Shown one piece after another: positions 53,124 to 63,100 of a stretch of DNA of 64,000 nucleotides. The stretch is taken from positions 92,072 through 156,071 of the forward strand of contig JACKJB010000006.1 of assembly GCA_020638155.1 (NCBI GenBank). The letters run 5' to 3'. This DNA is from Rhodospirillales bacterium. Lineage in GTDB: Bacteria; Pseudomonadota; Alphaproteobacteria; Micavibrionales; Micavibrionaceae. The notes beneath the pieces are model-generated. The model was given only the letters and a program-made list of their open reading frames with translations, had not been told where the DNA came from and did not search any database. A program made the position numbers and the translations under genes. Within the stretch, counting starts at the first letter, position 1; every line of letters starts with the position of its first letter.

Positions 53124-55049
53124 TTATTTCTTTTTCTTTGATTTTTTCGGCTTGGGTTTGGACACGGCTTTGCTTTCCTTATCCTTCTCATCGTCGCCAA
53201 ACAGGGCTTCTTCTACCTCATGTTCCAGCACTTCGAGTTCCGGATGCACCGCAGGGCCTTCGGCAATCTTGCGGTCCATTTCTTTTTGCTCCTTGCTCTT
53301 GAACAGTTCCGGTTCGACGCCCATCGACTTCATGATGATATATTGCTGCAACACAGAGAGCGCGTTACTGAAGGTCCAGTAAATCACAAGGCCAGCGGCA
53401 AAACTCGACAGGATATAGGTGATGAAATACGGCATGATATCCATCATGGTTTTTTGCATCTTGTCCTGCGGCGGGGGGCTCATTTTCTTTTGCAGGATCA
53501 TGAAGAACCCCATCAGGCACGGCCAAACCCCGATCATCAGGGCCTGCGGCGGATCCCAGGGAATCAGGCCGAACAGGTTAAAGATGCTGGTCGGATCGGG
53601 CGCGGACAAATCGTTGATCCAGCCGTAAAACGGCGCATGGCGCATTTCGATGGAAATCTGCAGCACCTTGAACAGCGCAAAAAAGATCGGGATCTGGATC
53701 AGGATCGGCATACAGCCGGCCATCGGATTGACCTTTTCTTTTTCGTAGAGCTTAACCAGGCCGGCTTGCAGCTTTTCCTTATCGTCACCATATTTTTCGC
53801 GCAGCTCGCTCATCTGCGGGCCGATTTTGCGCAGCTTGGCAAAAGAGCGGTAAGAGGTGTTCGCGAGCGGGAACACAAAGATACGGACGATAAAGGTCAG
53901 CATAATAATCCCGATCCCGAAATTCCCTGCCATATTGCCCAGCCAGTGCAGCAGCTTATAAAGCGGCTTGGTCATGAAATAATACATGCCGAAATCAACC
54001 GCGAGATCAATGTGATCCCAGCCATACTGTTTTTCGTAGTCTTCAAGGATACTCAGTTTTTTCGGACCGACATAAACGCGGGTCACGTGTTCGACCGTTT
54101 CCCCGGCATTAATCGTGCGCGCCGGCCCCATGACATCGACCTGGTAGCGGTCGAGCACGTGCTTTGCTTCTTCCGGGGTGACATAGACGAAATGGAAGAC
54201 ATTGTCTTTCTGGTGTTCCGGGAACATGCCGGTAAACCAGTAATGCTCGGTCATCCCGAACCAGCCTTTATCGCCCAGGTTTTCGGTATATTGCTCTTTT
54301 TTGATCTTTTTATATGACAGCTCGGTCAGCTCGCCATCGATATAACCGATCGGACCTTCATGCACGATCCAGCGTCCATACAATTCCTCGGGCAGGCCAT
54401 GCTGGACCATGATCGCGTACGGGAACAGGGACACATATTTATCCCCTGTGTTCACAAGGCGCTGTTTGACTGTAAACAGGTAATTATCATCAACCCCGAT
54501 CTCGCGCTCGAACCGCAGGCCTTGACCGTTATCCCAATACAGGGTCACCGGCTGGTCCGGGCGCAGAACGTCCGGGGAGCCTTCCGCCAGTTTCCAGACG
54601 GTTTTCTTGGTCGGCACCTTGATTTTCTTGGCATCGTCCGCCCAGCCGAAAGCAGCATAGCGCGGGTGGAACGAACCCATCGGCGACATCAGGTTCACAT
54701 TGCGAATTTTTTCCATGGTCTGGAAATAATCATTCAGGCTGACATCATCGATCCGGGCGCCGGTCAGCGCGATAGAACCGGTAATCTTGTCGGTTTCAAT
54801 CTTAATCCGCGGACCTTCGGCAATAACCTCTGCGCGGGCGCGCAGAGCTTGCGCCTGCCCCTCATCACCCCCTTGCGCCGCGTCGCGGTAGGCTTCCTGC
54901 TGCTGTTCCTGTGCGGTGCGCAGCGCTTCGACCTTGGGCTTGAGCAGGAAATGATCGAAAACCATCCATACCCCCAGCGCGAGGACGATAAAAAGTATCA
55001 GGTTTTTCAGATCATCCGGGTGCATCTGATCGTTGTTCTGCTGCATCAT
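53124..55049 (-). CDS. yidC: Membrane protein insertase YidC
   Basis: Inserts and folds inner-membrane proteins with or without SecYEG. One N-terminal membrane helix (LILFIVLALGVWMVFDHFLL), a large periplasmic beta domain, then the conserved five-helix core (GIGIIMLTFIVRIFVFPLANTSYRSFAKLRKIGPQM, AGCMPILIQIPIFFALFKVL, LPYFITY, AAGLVIYWTFSNALSVLQQYIIM). The long Lys-rich C-terminal tail (KPKPKKSKKKK) recalls the ribosome-binding tail of Oxa1 and some alphaproteobacterial YidC. 641 residues fits. Confidence 0.97.
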   Translation of the reverse strand: MMQQNNDQMHPDDLKNLILFIVLALGVWMVFDHFLLKPKVEALRTAQEQQQEAYRDAAQGGDEGQAQALRARAEVIAEGPRIKIETDKITGSIALTGARIDDVSLNDYFQTMEKIRNVNLMSPMGSFHPRYAAFGWADDAKKIKVPTKKTVWKLAEGSPDVLRPDQPVTLYWDNGQGLRFEREIGVDDNYLFTVKQRLVNTGDKYVSLFPYAIMVQHGLPEELYGRWIVHEGPIGYIDGELTELSYKKIKKEQYTENLGDKGWFGMTEHYWFTGMFPEHQKDNVFHFVYVTPEEAKHVLDRYQVDVMGPARTINAGETVEHVTRVYVGPKKLSILEDYEKQYGWDHIDLAVDFGMYYFMTKPLYKLLHWLGNMAGNFGIGIIMLTFIVRIFVFPLANTSYRSFAKLRKIGPQMSELREKYGDDKEKLQAGLVKLYEKEKVNPMAGCMPILIQIPIFFALFKVLQISIEMRHAPFYGWINDLSAPDPTSIFNLFGLIPWDPPQALMIGVWPCLMGFFMILQKKMSPPPQDKMQKTMMDIMPYFITYILSSFAAGLVIYWTFSNALSVLQQYIIMKSMGVEPELFKSKEQKEMDRKIAEGPAVHPELEVLEHEVEEALFGDDEKDKESKAVSKPKPKKSKKKK

Positions 55050-55082
55050 GGGGCGGTGCGCCTTTCCTGCTTCATCTAGTGG

Positions 55083-55391
55083 TTAACGGACCTTCCGGTC
55101 ACATTTATGCGGAGTCTGCCTGCGTTTATACCCGAATATATCCCCCCACGTAAACCGCTTTGGCACGGGATCATCCCAATTACAATGGCACCAGGGATGG
55201 CACTTTAAAATCCGGCGCAGGGCCAGCACCATCCCTTTCAGCGGCCCGTGCCGCTCCAGCGCCTCGAGCGCATAGGCAGAACAGGTCGGGTGAAAGCGGC
55301 AGGACGGGCCCAGAAGCGGGGAAATAACGGCCCGGTAAAACCGGACCGGAGCCTTTAAAATCAGGACGGCGGCGCGGCTGATTCCCTTCAT
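55083..55391 (-). CDS. yidD: YidD membrane protein insertion efficiency factor
   Basis: About 102 residues with the family core RFYRAVISPLLGPSCRFHPTCSAYALEALERHG and LRRILKCHPW. It aids YidC-dependent insertion. It overlaps rnpA by four bases (stop and start) and ends just before yidC. Confidence 0.95.
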   Translation of the reverse strand: MKGISRAAVLILKAPVRFYRAVISPLLGPSCRFHPTCSAYALEALERHGPLKGMVLALRRILKCHPWCHCNWDDPVPKRFTWGDIFGYKRRQTPHKCDRKVR

Positions 55392-55765
55392 CCCGGGACC
55401 TCATCTTTACGGTCACGCAATTTCCGCAGGCACCAAGCCAGATCGTTTTTCAACGTATCATAGGGAAGAGTTTCCGTATCAGGCCGACCGATCAGGATAA
55501 TGTCCGCCGGATCAATCTTAAAACCGGGGAGAACTTCACAGGCGGCGGCACGCAGGCGGCGCTTGATGCGGTTGCGCACGACCGCCGATTTACTCAGGCG
55601 CTTTGTCACCGTAATGCCATAACGGCTCTGCGCACCCGGTGCCGGGGCGATCTGGACAATCATGCTTTTGGAGACCCATTTACGGTTTTCACGCTGGACA
55701 CGCAAAAAATCGGACCGCTTTTTCAAGCGGCCCACTGTCTTTATTTGCTCTTTGCTGGCTTGCAT
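55388..55765 (-). CDS. rnpA: Ribonuclease P protein component
   Basis: Protein subunit that helps the RNA component process 5' ends of pre-tRNAs. The family signature RNRIKRRLRAA lies at the centre, with LKKRSDFLRVQRE at the start. 125 residues. It sits between rpmH and yidD in the standard order. The RNase P RNA gene is not in this window. Confidence 0.95.
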   Translation of the reverse strand: MQASKEQIKTVGRLKKRSDFLRVQRENRKWVSKSMIVQIAPAPGAQSRYGITVTKRLSKSAVVRNRIKRRLRAAACEVLPGFKIDPADIILIGRPDTETLPYDTLKNDLAWCLRKLRDRKDEVPG

Positions 55766-55799
55766 AAGGGATTAACCGGTCCTGACCGGTCCTCCCTGC

Positions 55800-55934
55800 T
55801 TAAGCGCACAGGCGCTTACGGCCTTTGGCGCGGCGGCGGGCCAATACGGCGCGGCCTACTTTAGTCGCCATACGGGCACGAAAACCATGGCGGCGTTTGC
55901 GAACCAGGCGGCTGGGCTGAAAGGTGCGTTTCAT
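55800..55934 (-). CDS. rpmH: 50S ribosomal protein L34
   Basis: 44 residues: MKRTFQPSRLVRKRRHGFR, then ATKVGRAVLARRRAKGRKRL, the complete standard L34. A longer in-frame reading upstream (to 56018) is not needed. Neighbours rnpA-yidD-yidC-engB confirm it. Confidence 0.97.
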   Translation of the reverse strand: MKRTFQPSRLVRKRRHGFRARMATKVGRAVLARRRAKGRKRLCA

Positions 55935-56243
55935 CTCGTGGCACTCCGTCTTTCTAATAAAAGTAACTTTAAACCGGGGCGTTATAACGGGTTTCCGGGA
56001 TATTGTCAATCTTTGCATGCTTATCCGGTTATCCGCAGGAATCCCCGGCTTTCGGGCTTTTCGGACGCTGGCACCGGCTTTTCCTTAATTTCCCTAAAGA
56101 TTTTCTTTGACCTGACGGGCTGAAAATCATAAGTTTTCAGAAAGTTAAGGCTTGCCCTTGCCGTTTTCTCTGGCAAGATAGCAGGGGACTGATATCAGGC
56201 CTTGTATATATTTACAGGCGGAAACGAAACAAAAGGATCGTAC

Positions 56244-56864
56244 ATGTACGACGACAATAACTGGAACCCGGTAACAGGTGACGAACTGGCAGGTTTTCTG
56301 GAGCAGATCAATCCTGTCGACGGCAAATTCAAGGTAAACCCGGAAACCACGCAGGTTGGCTGGCGGGCGTTGCCGTTTTATGAGCGGGTTGTGCTGGTCC
56401 GGGTTAAAGATCCCGGCTGGATGCCTAAAAACATCAATATTTTCTACCTGACGATCGACGGCAAGCTGTACCGCCTGAACGGGACGTCCCCGCCGATCCA
56501 TGAAGTCAACGCTATGGCACCGGTGAAAATTACCGAAGAAAACGTTCTCGATTACCTGAAATTCTTCTGTTATTTCGTGCGCGGCGAAGAAGGGCCGTTC
56601 CTGATTGCCGAAGATCTGGACAACCCTGACATGCCCAAAGATATGGACGATCAGACCCGTGCCGTTGTCGAAGGCACGATCCGCCCGGCGACCTATGAAG
56701 GCAAGAACGAACAGGGCTTTTACCTGTGCGACGGCGTTGTGTTTTATTCAAACGCGCTGTTCATCGCCAATTTCGCGATCCAGCCCAGCGGGATGATCGA
56801 AATGCTTGATGACGAGCCGATTGCCGCCGATCTTCCTGTCAAGGTCGACTCCCCGATCGCCTAA
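56244..56864 (+). CDS. Hypothetical protein, ~206 aa
   Basis: Starts MYDDNNWNPVTGDEL after AAAAGGATCG; an ATG at 56202 is less likely. A soluble acidic protein with beta-type segments (VGWRALPFYERVVLVRVKDPGW, FYLCDGVVFYSNALFIANF) and no signal or membrane helix. No family recognised. A palindromic terminator follows. It lies divergent to the rpmH operon and upstream of an OmpA/OmpW-like barrel gene on the same strand. Confidence 0.65.
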   Translation: MYDDNNWNPVTGDELAGFLEQINPVDGKFKVNPETTQVGWRALPFYERVVLVRVKDPGWMPKNINIFYLTIDGKLYRLNGTSPPIHEVNAMAPVKITEENVLDYLKFFCYFVRGEEGPFLIAEDLDNPDMPKDMDDQTRAVVEGTIRPATYEGKNEQGFYLCDGVVFYSNALFIANFAIQPSGMIEMLDDEPIAADLPVKVDSPIA

Positions 56865-56902
56865 GGGTGTTTTTTAAACCCCTGATTTATAAAAATTTTA
56901 TG

Positions 56903-56928
56903 AGACGCCGGTTTTTAAACCGGCGTCT
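56903..56928 (+). terminator. Palindromic terminator after the 56244-56864 gene
   Basis: AGACGCCGGTTT and AAACCGGCGTCT form a 12-bp stem with a 2-base loop, followed only by TGCTTGTT, so U-richness is modest. Confidence 0.6.
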
Positions 56929-57041
56929 TGCTTGTTGGCATTGTTTTGTTTAAAATAAGGTTACCGGGAAAGATTCTTTTTTCCCTTCTGATTTCAATGC
57001 GATCACCCCGTTTTCGGACATTCCCGTCCTGGCAGCCGATC

Positions 57042-57704
57042 ATGAAGCATAGTTTTAAAATTCTGGCCCTGACCCTTGTCTGCGCAGTTGTTGCCGCTAC
57101 GGCCGCACACGCGCAAAGCAGCCGCCTGTACCTTGCGGGATATATGGGGCTGAACACATCCGGCGATCATGATTTCAGTGAAGGTACGATGAGCCAGGAA
57201 GGCGAGATCAAAAATAAAAACACCTTCACCCTGGCAGGCGCCCTTGGAGTCCGGCTGACCCCGCAATGGCGGCTTGAAGCGGAAATTTCACACCGCAGCG
57301 CAGAAATGGACAGAGTGAATTTCCGCAATGCTACAGCGAATACCTTCAAGCTCGGCGGCGAGACGCAAACCTGGCTTTACATGATGAATTTATATTATGA
57401 CATCGACTGGACCTGGAAAAACTTCCAGCCTTTCCTGACTGCCGGTTTGGGGCTTGCCTCACATGAAACACAGATTTACGACACCAGCGGGCTTTTGCCG
57501 AATGCCACGGATGATTCCCTTGGCTTTGCCTGGTCCCTCGGGGGTGGCCTGAAATACCGCCTGAACCCGGATACGGCGCTGACAACGAACTACCGTTATA
57601 TCGGCGCGAACGATCTCGAAGTTGACAGCTATGATGTTGAATACAGCTCCCATGAATTCCGGCTGGGGATCGAATACGACCTGCCGACGAACTGGCTTGA
57701 TTAA
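57042..57704 (+). CDS. OmpA/OmpW-like beta-barrel outer-membrane protein
   Basis: A clear signal peptide (MKHSFKILALTLVCAVVAATAAHAQ) precedes ~195 residues of alternating beta strands with periodic Tyr/Gly (SRLYLAGYMGLNTS, FKLGGETQTWLYMMNLYYDID, ALTTNYRYIGAND). This looks like a small eight-stranded barrel such as OmpA N-terminal or OmpW-type. The start at 57042 was chosen from the signal peptide; longer upstream reading is improbable. Function may be an adhesin, small porin or structural barrel. Confidence 0.82.
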   Translation: MKHSFKILALTLVCAVVAATAAHAQSSRLYLAGYMGLNTSGDHDFSEGTMSQEGEIKNKNTFTLAGALGVRLTPQWRLEAEISHRSAEMDRVNFRNATANTFKLGGETQTWLYMMNLYYDIDWTWKNFQPFLTAGLGLASHETQIYDTSGLLPNATDDSLGFAWSLGGGLKYRLNPDTALTTNYRYIGANDLEVDSYDVEYSSHEFRLGIEYDLPTNWLD

Positions 57705-57772
57705 TTTTCCTGAAAAACACCCCTGTTACAGGCTTCCATTTTCCTGACCCGCAATCAATAAGCACCCGGTTA

Positions 57773-58594
57773 TCAGACAACCATTCCGCCGCCGGGTGTC
57801 ATATTCGGATTGTTTTTGTTCGGATCAAAACCGGGCTCCTGCGGTCCGGGGGCCGTTTGCGGCTTGTTCAGGTCTGATAAGGACGCAGTCATAACGCCTT
57901 CCGGGGTTTCCACATGGACTTTGACATCCGGATTATCAGAGATCACTCCCATTTTTTGCAGCGGGCTGCGATCCGTGCCCAGACCGTTTCCTGTCGCAAC
58001 CATTTCATCGCTCCGGGCAAATTTGGAAATGCCACCGATCAACCCTTCGGCAATACCGTAAATGCCTTTGACGATCGCCAGCAGCATTTCCCCGATATTC
58101 TCCATTGAAAAGTTATCAAGATTAAAGTTTCCAAGCAGCTGGGAAAATTGCTGTCCCATGTTCCCCATAGGATTACTTTTTTGTTCCTGGAGCAGGGTTT
58201 GCGCCTGCTGGGCCTGCTGCACGGTCACTTTTTCGTTCAGGATATCTTTAATCCCGTCGGGATTTTCCCTGATCTCGGCCAGCATTGGTGATATTTTGTC
58301 AGGCTCTTCTAAAATCAGGTAATTGACCCGGTCAACCAGGGACGGGTCTTCCTGCATTTGCTTCGCGAATTTTTCAGAGAGATCCTTATCGTTAAATAAA
58401 CTGAAGACTTCTCTTTTTGCGGATTCGAGAGCCGGATTGTCGAGCAGTTGCTGCAGGCTCATTTCCTGGACCGCAGGATACCGTTCTTTCAAGTAATCGA
58501 TTTGGTCGATCTGTCCCGGGGTTAAACCGGCATTCTGCATGTACATTCGCTCTGCACCTTGCGTCAACATATCACCGATCATGCCAAAAACCAT
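57773..58594 (-). CDS. Hypothetical protein at the 3' end of the icm operon
   Basis: 273 residues with no recognised family. The first half is helical and charged (KREVFSLFNDKDLSEKFAKQMQEDPSLVDRVNYLILEE), there is a central Gln-rich stretch (VQQAQQAQTLLQEQKS), a hydrophobic glycine-rich part (NIGEMLLAIVKGIYGIAEGLIGGISKF), and a disordered C-terminal tail with Asn/Pro/Gly. It begins 9 bp after the 58604-58969 gene, consistent with the same transcript as icmJ-icmB. Could be a secretion-system part or substrate, which is inference only. Confidence 0.65.
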   Translation of the reverse strand: MVFGMIGDMLTQGAERMYMQNAGLTPGQIDQIDYLKERYPAVQEMSLQQLLDNPALESAKREVFSLFNDKDLSEKFAKQMQEDPSLVDRVNYLILEEPDKISPMLAEIRENPDGIKDILNEKVTVQQAQQAQTLLQEQKSNPMGNMGQQFSQLLGNFNLDNFSMENIGEMLLAIVKGIYGIAEGLIGGISKFARSDEMVATGNGLGTDRSPLQKMGVISDNPDVKVHVETPEGVMTASLSDLNKPQTAPGPQEPGFDPNKNNPNMTPGGGMVV

Positions 58595-58603
58595 TTTACC
58601 CTC

Positions 58604-58969
58604 CTAATGAACAGATGCCGGCAAGACGAGCGGCACTTTTATATAGTCCTGTATTTTGTCGTCAGCGATCAAATACACATCCGCTTCACGAGCCTTTACC
58701 AGGTATTTCGCCATGACAGGCCCGATCTCAATACCGAAGTCATTCAGGCGTCCGCCTTTGGTTATAAAGACAAGCCTTGCCTCTTCCGGGTCATATTCCA
58801 CCCATTCGAGTACGGCCGGGAACGGTTTGTCATGACAAACCCAGACATCCGAGTCCTTGTTCACGGCAATATCAATCAGCATTTCAGAGATCAGATCAGG
58901 ATTAAGCGGTACATTTTCAGGAATTACCCGCTCCCCTTCCAGCATGGACTTTTCTTTTTTGGCCATCAC
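58604..58969 (-). CDS. Hypothetical small protein in the icm operon
   Basis: 121 residues, soluble, alpha/beta-like: DLISEMLIDIAVNKDSDVWVCHDKPFP, RLVFITKGGRLNDFGIEIG, then VYLIADDKIQDYIKVPLVLP. No family known. Two ATGs are adjacent at the start. It lies between thpR and the 57773-58594 gene on the same strand with short gaps. Confidence 0.6.
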   Translation of the reverse strand: MMAKKEKSMLEGERVIPENVPLNPDLISEMLIDIAVNKDSDVWVCHDKPFPAVLEWVEYDPEEARLVFITKGGRLNDFGIEIGPVMAKYLVKAREADVYLIADDKIQDYIKVPLVLPASVH

Positions 58970-59049
58970 ACACGCTCTTACTTTATAAAATAACGCCTTT
59001 TTAACTTACTTTATTATACCAAAGAGTTCGCCCAGATTACAAATTCGCG

Positions 59050-59586
59050 TTATCCCAGCGCATAGCTCTGCAAGACCCTATAACGGCCTGCATTTTCGTT
59101 CATATCACCGGAGCAATACAGATGAAACACGGACGCTCGCCAGTCCAGCCGAACCTTGTTTTCATGAACGGCACAGTACTGTTCTACGGACCGGTTCTTA
59201 TTGAGCCGGGCCACTGTCATGTGGGGAATATACGGCTTGTGCGGCATATCAAAGCCAAGCGGTTCGAGTTGTTCGTTGATCTCTGCGCAAAGCGCGGTTA
59301 TTTTGCGGGTACTTCCCACCCCGGCCCACAAAACAGTCTGATGCGCTGTATTGAAAAAGCCCAAGCCGGACAATGTCACATGGAACGAAGACCGCCGGAC
59401 ACGATCCAGCCTTTCAATAATACCCGGCACGGCGGCGGCTTCAACATCGCCCAGAAAACGCAGCGTAATATGCAGATCATCCGGGTGGGTCCATCTCGCA
59501 TCAAGCACGCCACGCGGTAACGCATCCAAAATGGTTTTCGCCTGTTCCGGTACGGGCAAGGCCGTAAATAATCTTACCGTGCCCAT
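59050..59586 (-). CDS. thpR: RNA 2',3'-cyclic phosphodiesterase (2H phosphoesterase, LigT-like)
   Basis: 178 residues with two HxT(x) motifs: HITLRFLG and HMTVARL, the two catalytic His-Thr pairs of the 2H family. It opens or forms cyclic phosphate ends in RNA. It is inserted in the icm-type operon, 21 bp after the preceding gene, and may simply be a bystander. Confidence 0.92.
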   Translation of the reverse strand: MGTVRLFTALPVPEQAKTILDALPRGVLDARWTHPDDLHITLRFLGDVEAAAVPGIIERLDRVRRSSFHVTLSGLGFFNTAHQTVLWAGVGSTRKITALCAEINEQLEPLGFDMPHKPYIPHMTVARLNKNRSVEQYCAVHENKVRLDWRASVFHLYCSGDMNENAGRYRVLQSYALG

Positions 59587-59607
59587 CGGTCTCTCCGTTT
59601 TGCTGGA

Positions 59608-60117
59608 TTAATCGACTTTCAACCCTTCAAGTCCGCCTTTATTTTCAGGGGGGATCCGTAAATCCGGTTCGGCCAGCACAACACCGGGTATGGTCGAATT
59701 AAACAGGGCCAGTTCTTCAGGGTCTATGGATTTACGGTTAATCTTGATGTCCCGGAGCGCATAGCCCTGCGTTGTATCCGGCGCCACGATACATTCGATC
59801 ATTTCCGAGCGCGATCCACCGAACTCGTCAGTGTAACGGTAGAAAATCCGTAAAACCGGGCCGAACTCATCATATTGCACAACCCGTATTGTCCCAGGAT
59901 AGCGCAACCTGGTTTCAAGATAGGTTTTACAAATACCGTATACCGGTCCCGCAACAAGCGGCTGAAGGCCGTAAATAACGATCAGAAGCAAAAAGGCGCC
60001 GATCCCGCCCAGGATCATCTTTTTCTTTTTTTTCTTTTCCGCATCGCGTTCTTCGATGCGTTTGGCAACATTTTTTTCATCGTCGCTGTTGTTACCGTGC
60101 CTGGCAATATCACTCAT
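59608..60117 (-). CDS. Single-pass membrane protein adjoining icmB
   Basis: 169 residues from MSDIARHGN, with a start 10 bp after the icmB stop. A charged N-terminus with a Lys run precedes a membrane helix (MILGGIGAFLLLIVIYGLQPLVAG), and the rest is a periplasmic domain with beta strands (IRVVQYDEFGPVLRIFYRYTDEFGG). DotI/IcmL-type proteins share this layout of short cytoplasmic tail, one helix and periplasmic domain, but sequence similarity is not evident to me. The in-frame ATG at 60177 would overlap icmB. It may be a lineage-specific component of the secretion machine. Confidence 0.7.
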   Translation of the reverse strand: MSDIARHGNNSDDEKNVAKRIEERDAEKKKKKKMILGGIGAFLLLIVIYGLQPLVAGPVYGICKTYLETRLRYPGTIRVVQYDEFGPVLRIFYRYTDEFGGSRSEMIECIVAPDTTQGYALRDIKINRKSIDPEELALFNSTIPGVVLAEPDLRIPPENKGGLEGLKVD

Positions 60118-60127
60118 GAATAAATCC

Positions 60128-63100
60128 TTATGACTTTGCAACAGCGCGTTTATATTTCTCCCGCTCCCGGGCTTCATCCGCTTCTATGGACTTATTAACC
60201 AGCTCTTCGACAATTTCCTCGATTACGGCACTGGTCAGGGCGGTACGGGATTCTTTTTCCGACTCACTTTTCATCATAACCCGGCGCTTGATATCGTTTC
60301 GCGCACTGCCGCCGGGGAAGGCCGTGGCAAGAATCTGCCTCGCCCGCCCGGCCCCAAGCCGGTTATAAAGCCGGTTGCGGATCGCCACGTCTTCAGACGA
60401 CGTTGACAGGGCCCACAGTTCAATAGGACCCAGCGTATTATACAGGAATTGCTCGTAACGCCCTTCCGTCGTCCCAAGAACGAAAAGCACGGGCGCCCCG
60501 TGGGCTTTCGGACCGGTCAGTTTATAGCGGATAATTTCCCTTGCCGTTTCCGACAGGCCGAAACGTTCGCGGACATTCTCAACCGCGGACTCGGAAATCG
60601 CAGACCCCAGAACCCAGACCCCGGTTGCCAGATCAATCATATCCTGGTCGAAGTCATCGAGAAGCTGTGAGGCGAGCGTAATCTGTACGCCGCGCTTCCG
60701 GCCTTCACGAACGTCACGGATCAACTGCGCCCGGACGGAGCCGGATTTACTGGTCCTGTGAAATTCATCGTAACAAAGCCGCTTGGGCGTCTCCATAATA
60801 TCCTGAAGCTTGGCTTCGTGATACGGGCGGTATTTTTCCGGCATGAATTGCAGCGCTTCCGGCCCGATCCACCAGTTACGGACCAGTACGTGACGGGACA
60901 GCATATACATGATGGATGTCTGCCGGTCGGCAACTTCATCGCCCTGCGGCGCCACATCCATCAGGTCAAGCGAACAGACCCGGCTGTCACTGACATCAAA
61001 CTGCGTTACCGAGGACAGAATAGGAAATTCACGGATCGCCGAAGTAATCATCCGTTCGAACGCATTAATCACCGTTTCAGCACTAAACCCGACCGAGGTT
61101 TCTTCGAGCAAGGACCGAATTTGCGGGCGGCGTGATGCCGTGATCGCATCACTGATGGTCGGTGCGGCGTGACGCTGCGCCAGAATAGCAATATGATATT
61201 CGCCCAAATCATACATTTTATCGACCACATCCCACCAATAAGGGTCCGTCGGCAAATGCACGTTATATTTCGCCAGCGCATCGTCAATCTCCGGATCGAG
61301 CCGGGCAAGAAACGGTCTTGGTTCCGCGTTAGCGGCAGAGTCATCCCGCCAGCGATACATCTCATCAACGCATAGCCCGGCCAGCTGCTGGATCCCGTCA
61401 TACGGCTTTTCATGCCCGGCCGGCGTACAAAGCAGCGTTAAAAGCTCAACGAGATAGCTGCGCTCATCAATCAGCGGATAACGGCAGCCAAGCTGGGTAT
61501 CGAACGGGTTCACGGCGAACTGGTGCGCCATCTGGAGACGGTAATAGGTTGCTTCGTGCTGACGGTTTTGCGGCAGCGCCTCCTTAATCAGCGAGATCAT
61601 CCCCGAAGAAGACGGTCCAATATCAATCACGGCAACATAAGGCAGCTTACTGATCCCCGGGGACAGACACGTCCCAAGGTTCAATGTATTCAGCAGCACC
61701 GATTTACCGGCACCAGGCTGCGCGAATACCAGGTCAAACCATGTCGTAGTGACATTGGTCCCGGTCTGATACGGCCATAATTTTCCATCCGGCGTCCGCA
61801 GCAAAATCGCCCCGACATCGAACGGGCTTGAGGGACGCTGCCACGGGACGAGTTTCATGACCTCAAACATCGGTGCCACGGCGGCAGGGGCCGTCCCGCC
61901 ACAATGAATCCCCATCGCAGAAGAGAAAATACAGTCCAGCGCATCGCCTGAATATTCGCTGACCTGGCAATACCCCCAGCTTTCAACCGACTGAATCAGG
62001 GTCGATAAGCGGTTTTCAATTTCAGTCATATCCCCGGTTGCGGGTGCCCATGTTGCGAAAGATACCCGCAGTTTGACCACCGGTTCCCGGCGGGAGAGAA
62101 TTTCAAGTCCTTCCAAAGAGAACTTAATCTGTTTATTCAGGGAATTGGTTACCCCCATAATCGTTGCGGCAAAAGCCCGGAAGGCCGTTCCTGAAGCCCC
62201 TCCACCTTCGAGCAGGAATGAGATCCGCCAGGGGATATCCGCTTCAAACAGCCTGTTCAGCAGCATCGAAAACGGCATCGCATCCATCGGCCCCAGCGTC
62301 ATATCAGCCCCGCCCCAGTACATATCGCCGATCTGGCAAATGCTGCGGCCCAGTATGGTTGCATCACCTACTGCAATCTGCTGTGAAAGCGGCGGCCACA
62401 TAATTTCGGACATATCACGGGAACTGTGCGGCGCACGGGGCGGAATTGGATCTCCCGGCAGGCAGACTTTCCAGTTATGATTGGTCTTGCCCGGGAACAT
62501 ATTATCACGTACGGCGCGCAGGGCATCGTGAACTTCCATCATTTCACTTTTGATACCCAGCTCGTCAAGCGCTGCGGTGACAGCCGAAATATAACTTTTA
62601 TGACGCGTCCGCAACGCATCAAGCGCCGCCAGCGGATATTGCGCATAGCCCGCGTTCAGCCATTTTTTGGCCTTCGACTCCTTGGCGGCCCGCTTGATTT
62701 CGCTCTTGGTCAGGATCGATGCCCGCGTCCAAAGCACGAAATAACATTCTTCATAAGTCAGGTATGTCGATAAGTGCCGCACCCGTTCCCTGAATACATC
62801 GTCCAGATCAAGCCCGGCATTTTCAGCTGCTTTACGGCTCGGTGCCACCATCTGCTTCAGGTACGGTTCGATCCGGGTTGGATCGCGGACGAAATAAACC
62901 TGCATGGCGTGGCCGCGCCGGTCGAACCGGGCACCGATCTTGATCGTCGCCCCTTCGACCAGGTGCTGGTATTCCTGCTCCCCGATCACCTGGCGGCTGC
63001 CGTCAACCTTCAGGTAAGTAATCAGCGACCCGTCCTTGGCCACAAGTGAGTAGTTATCATCGCTGGTTTCCAGCATGATAAAGCTCTCAATCGACTGCCG

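Noticed and set aside
53220..54317. A long open frame of 365 codons opposite yidC
   Set aside because: It is antisense to a well-supported yidC, has no recognisable motif or ribosome binding site, and such frames are expected at this base composition.
56019..56243. Possible replication origin beside rpmH-rnpA, with a TTATCCGCA-like 9-mer near 56030
   Set aside because: Only one weak DnaA-box-like sequence, no dnaA or dnaN nearby, and in Alphaproteobacteria the origin is usually elsewhere.
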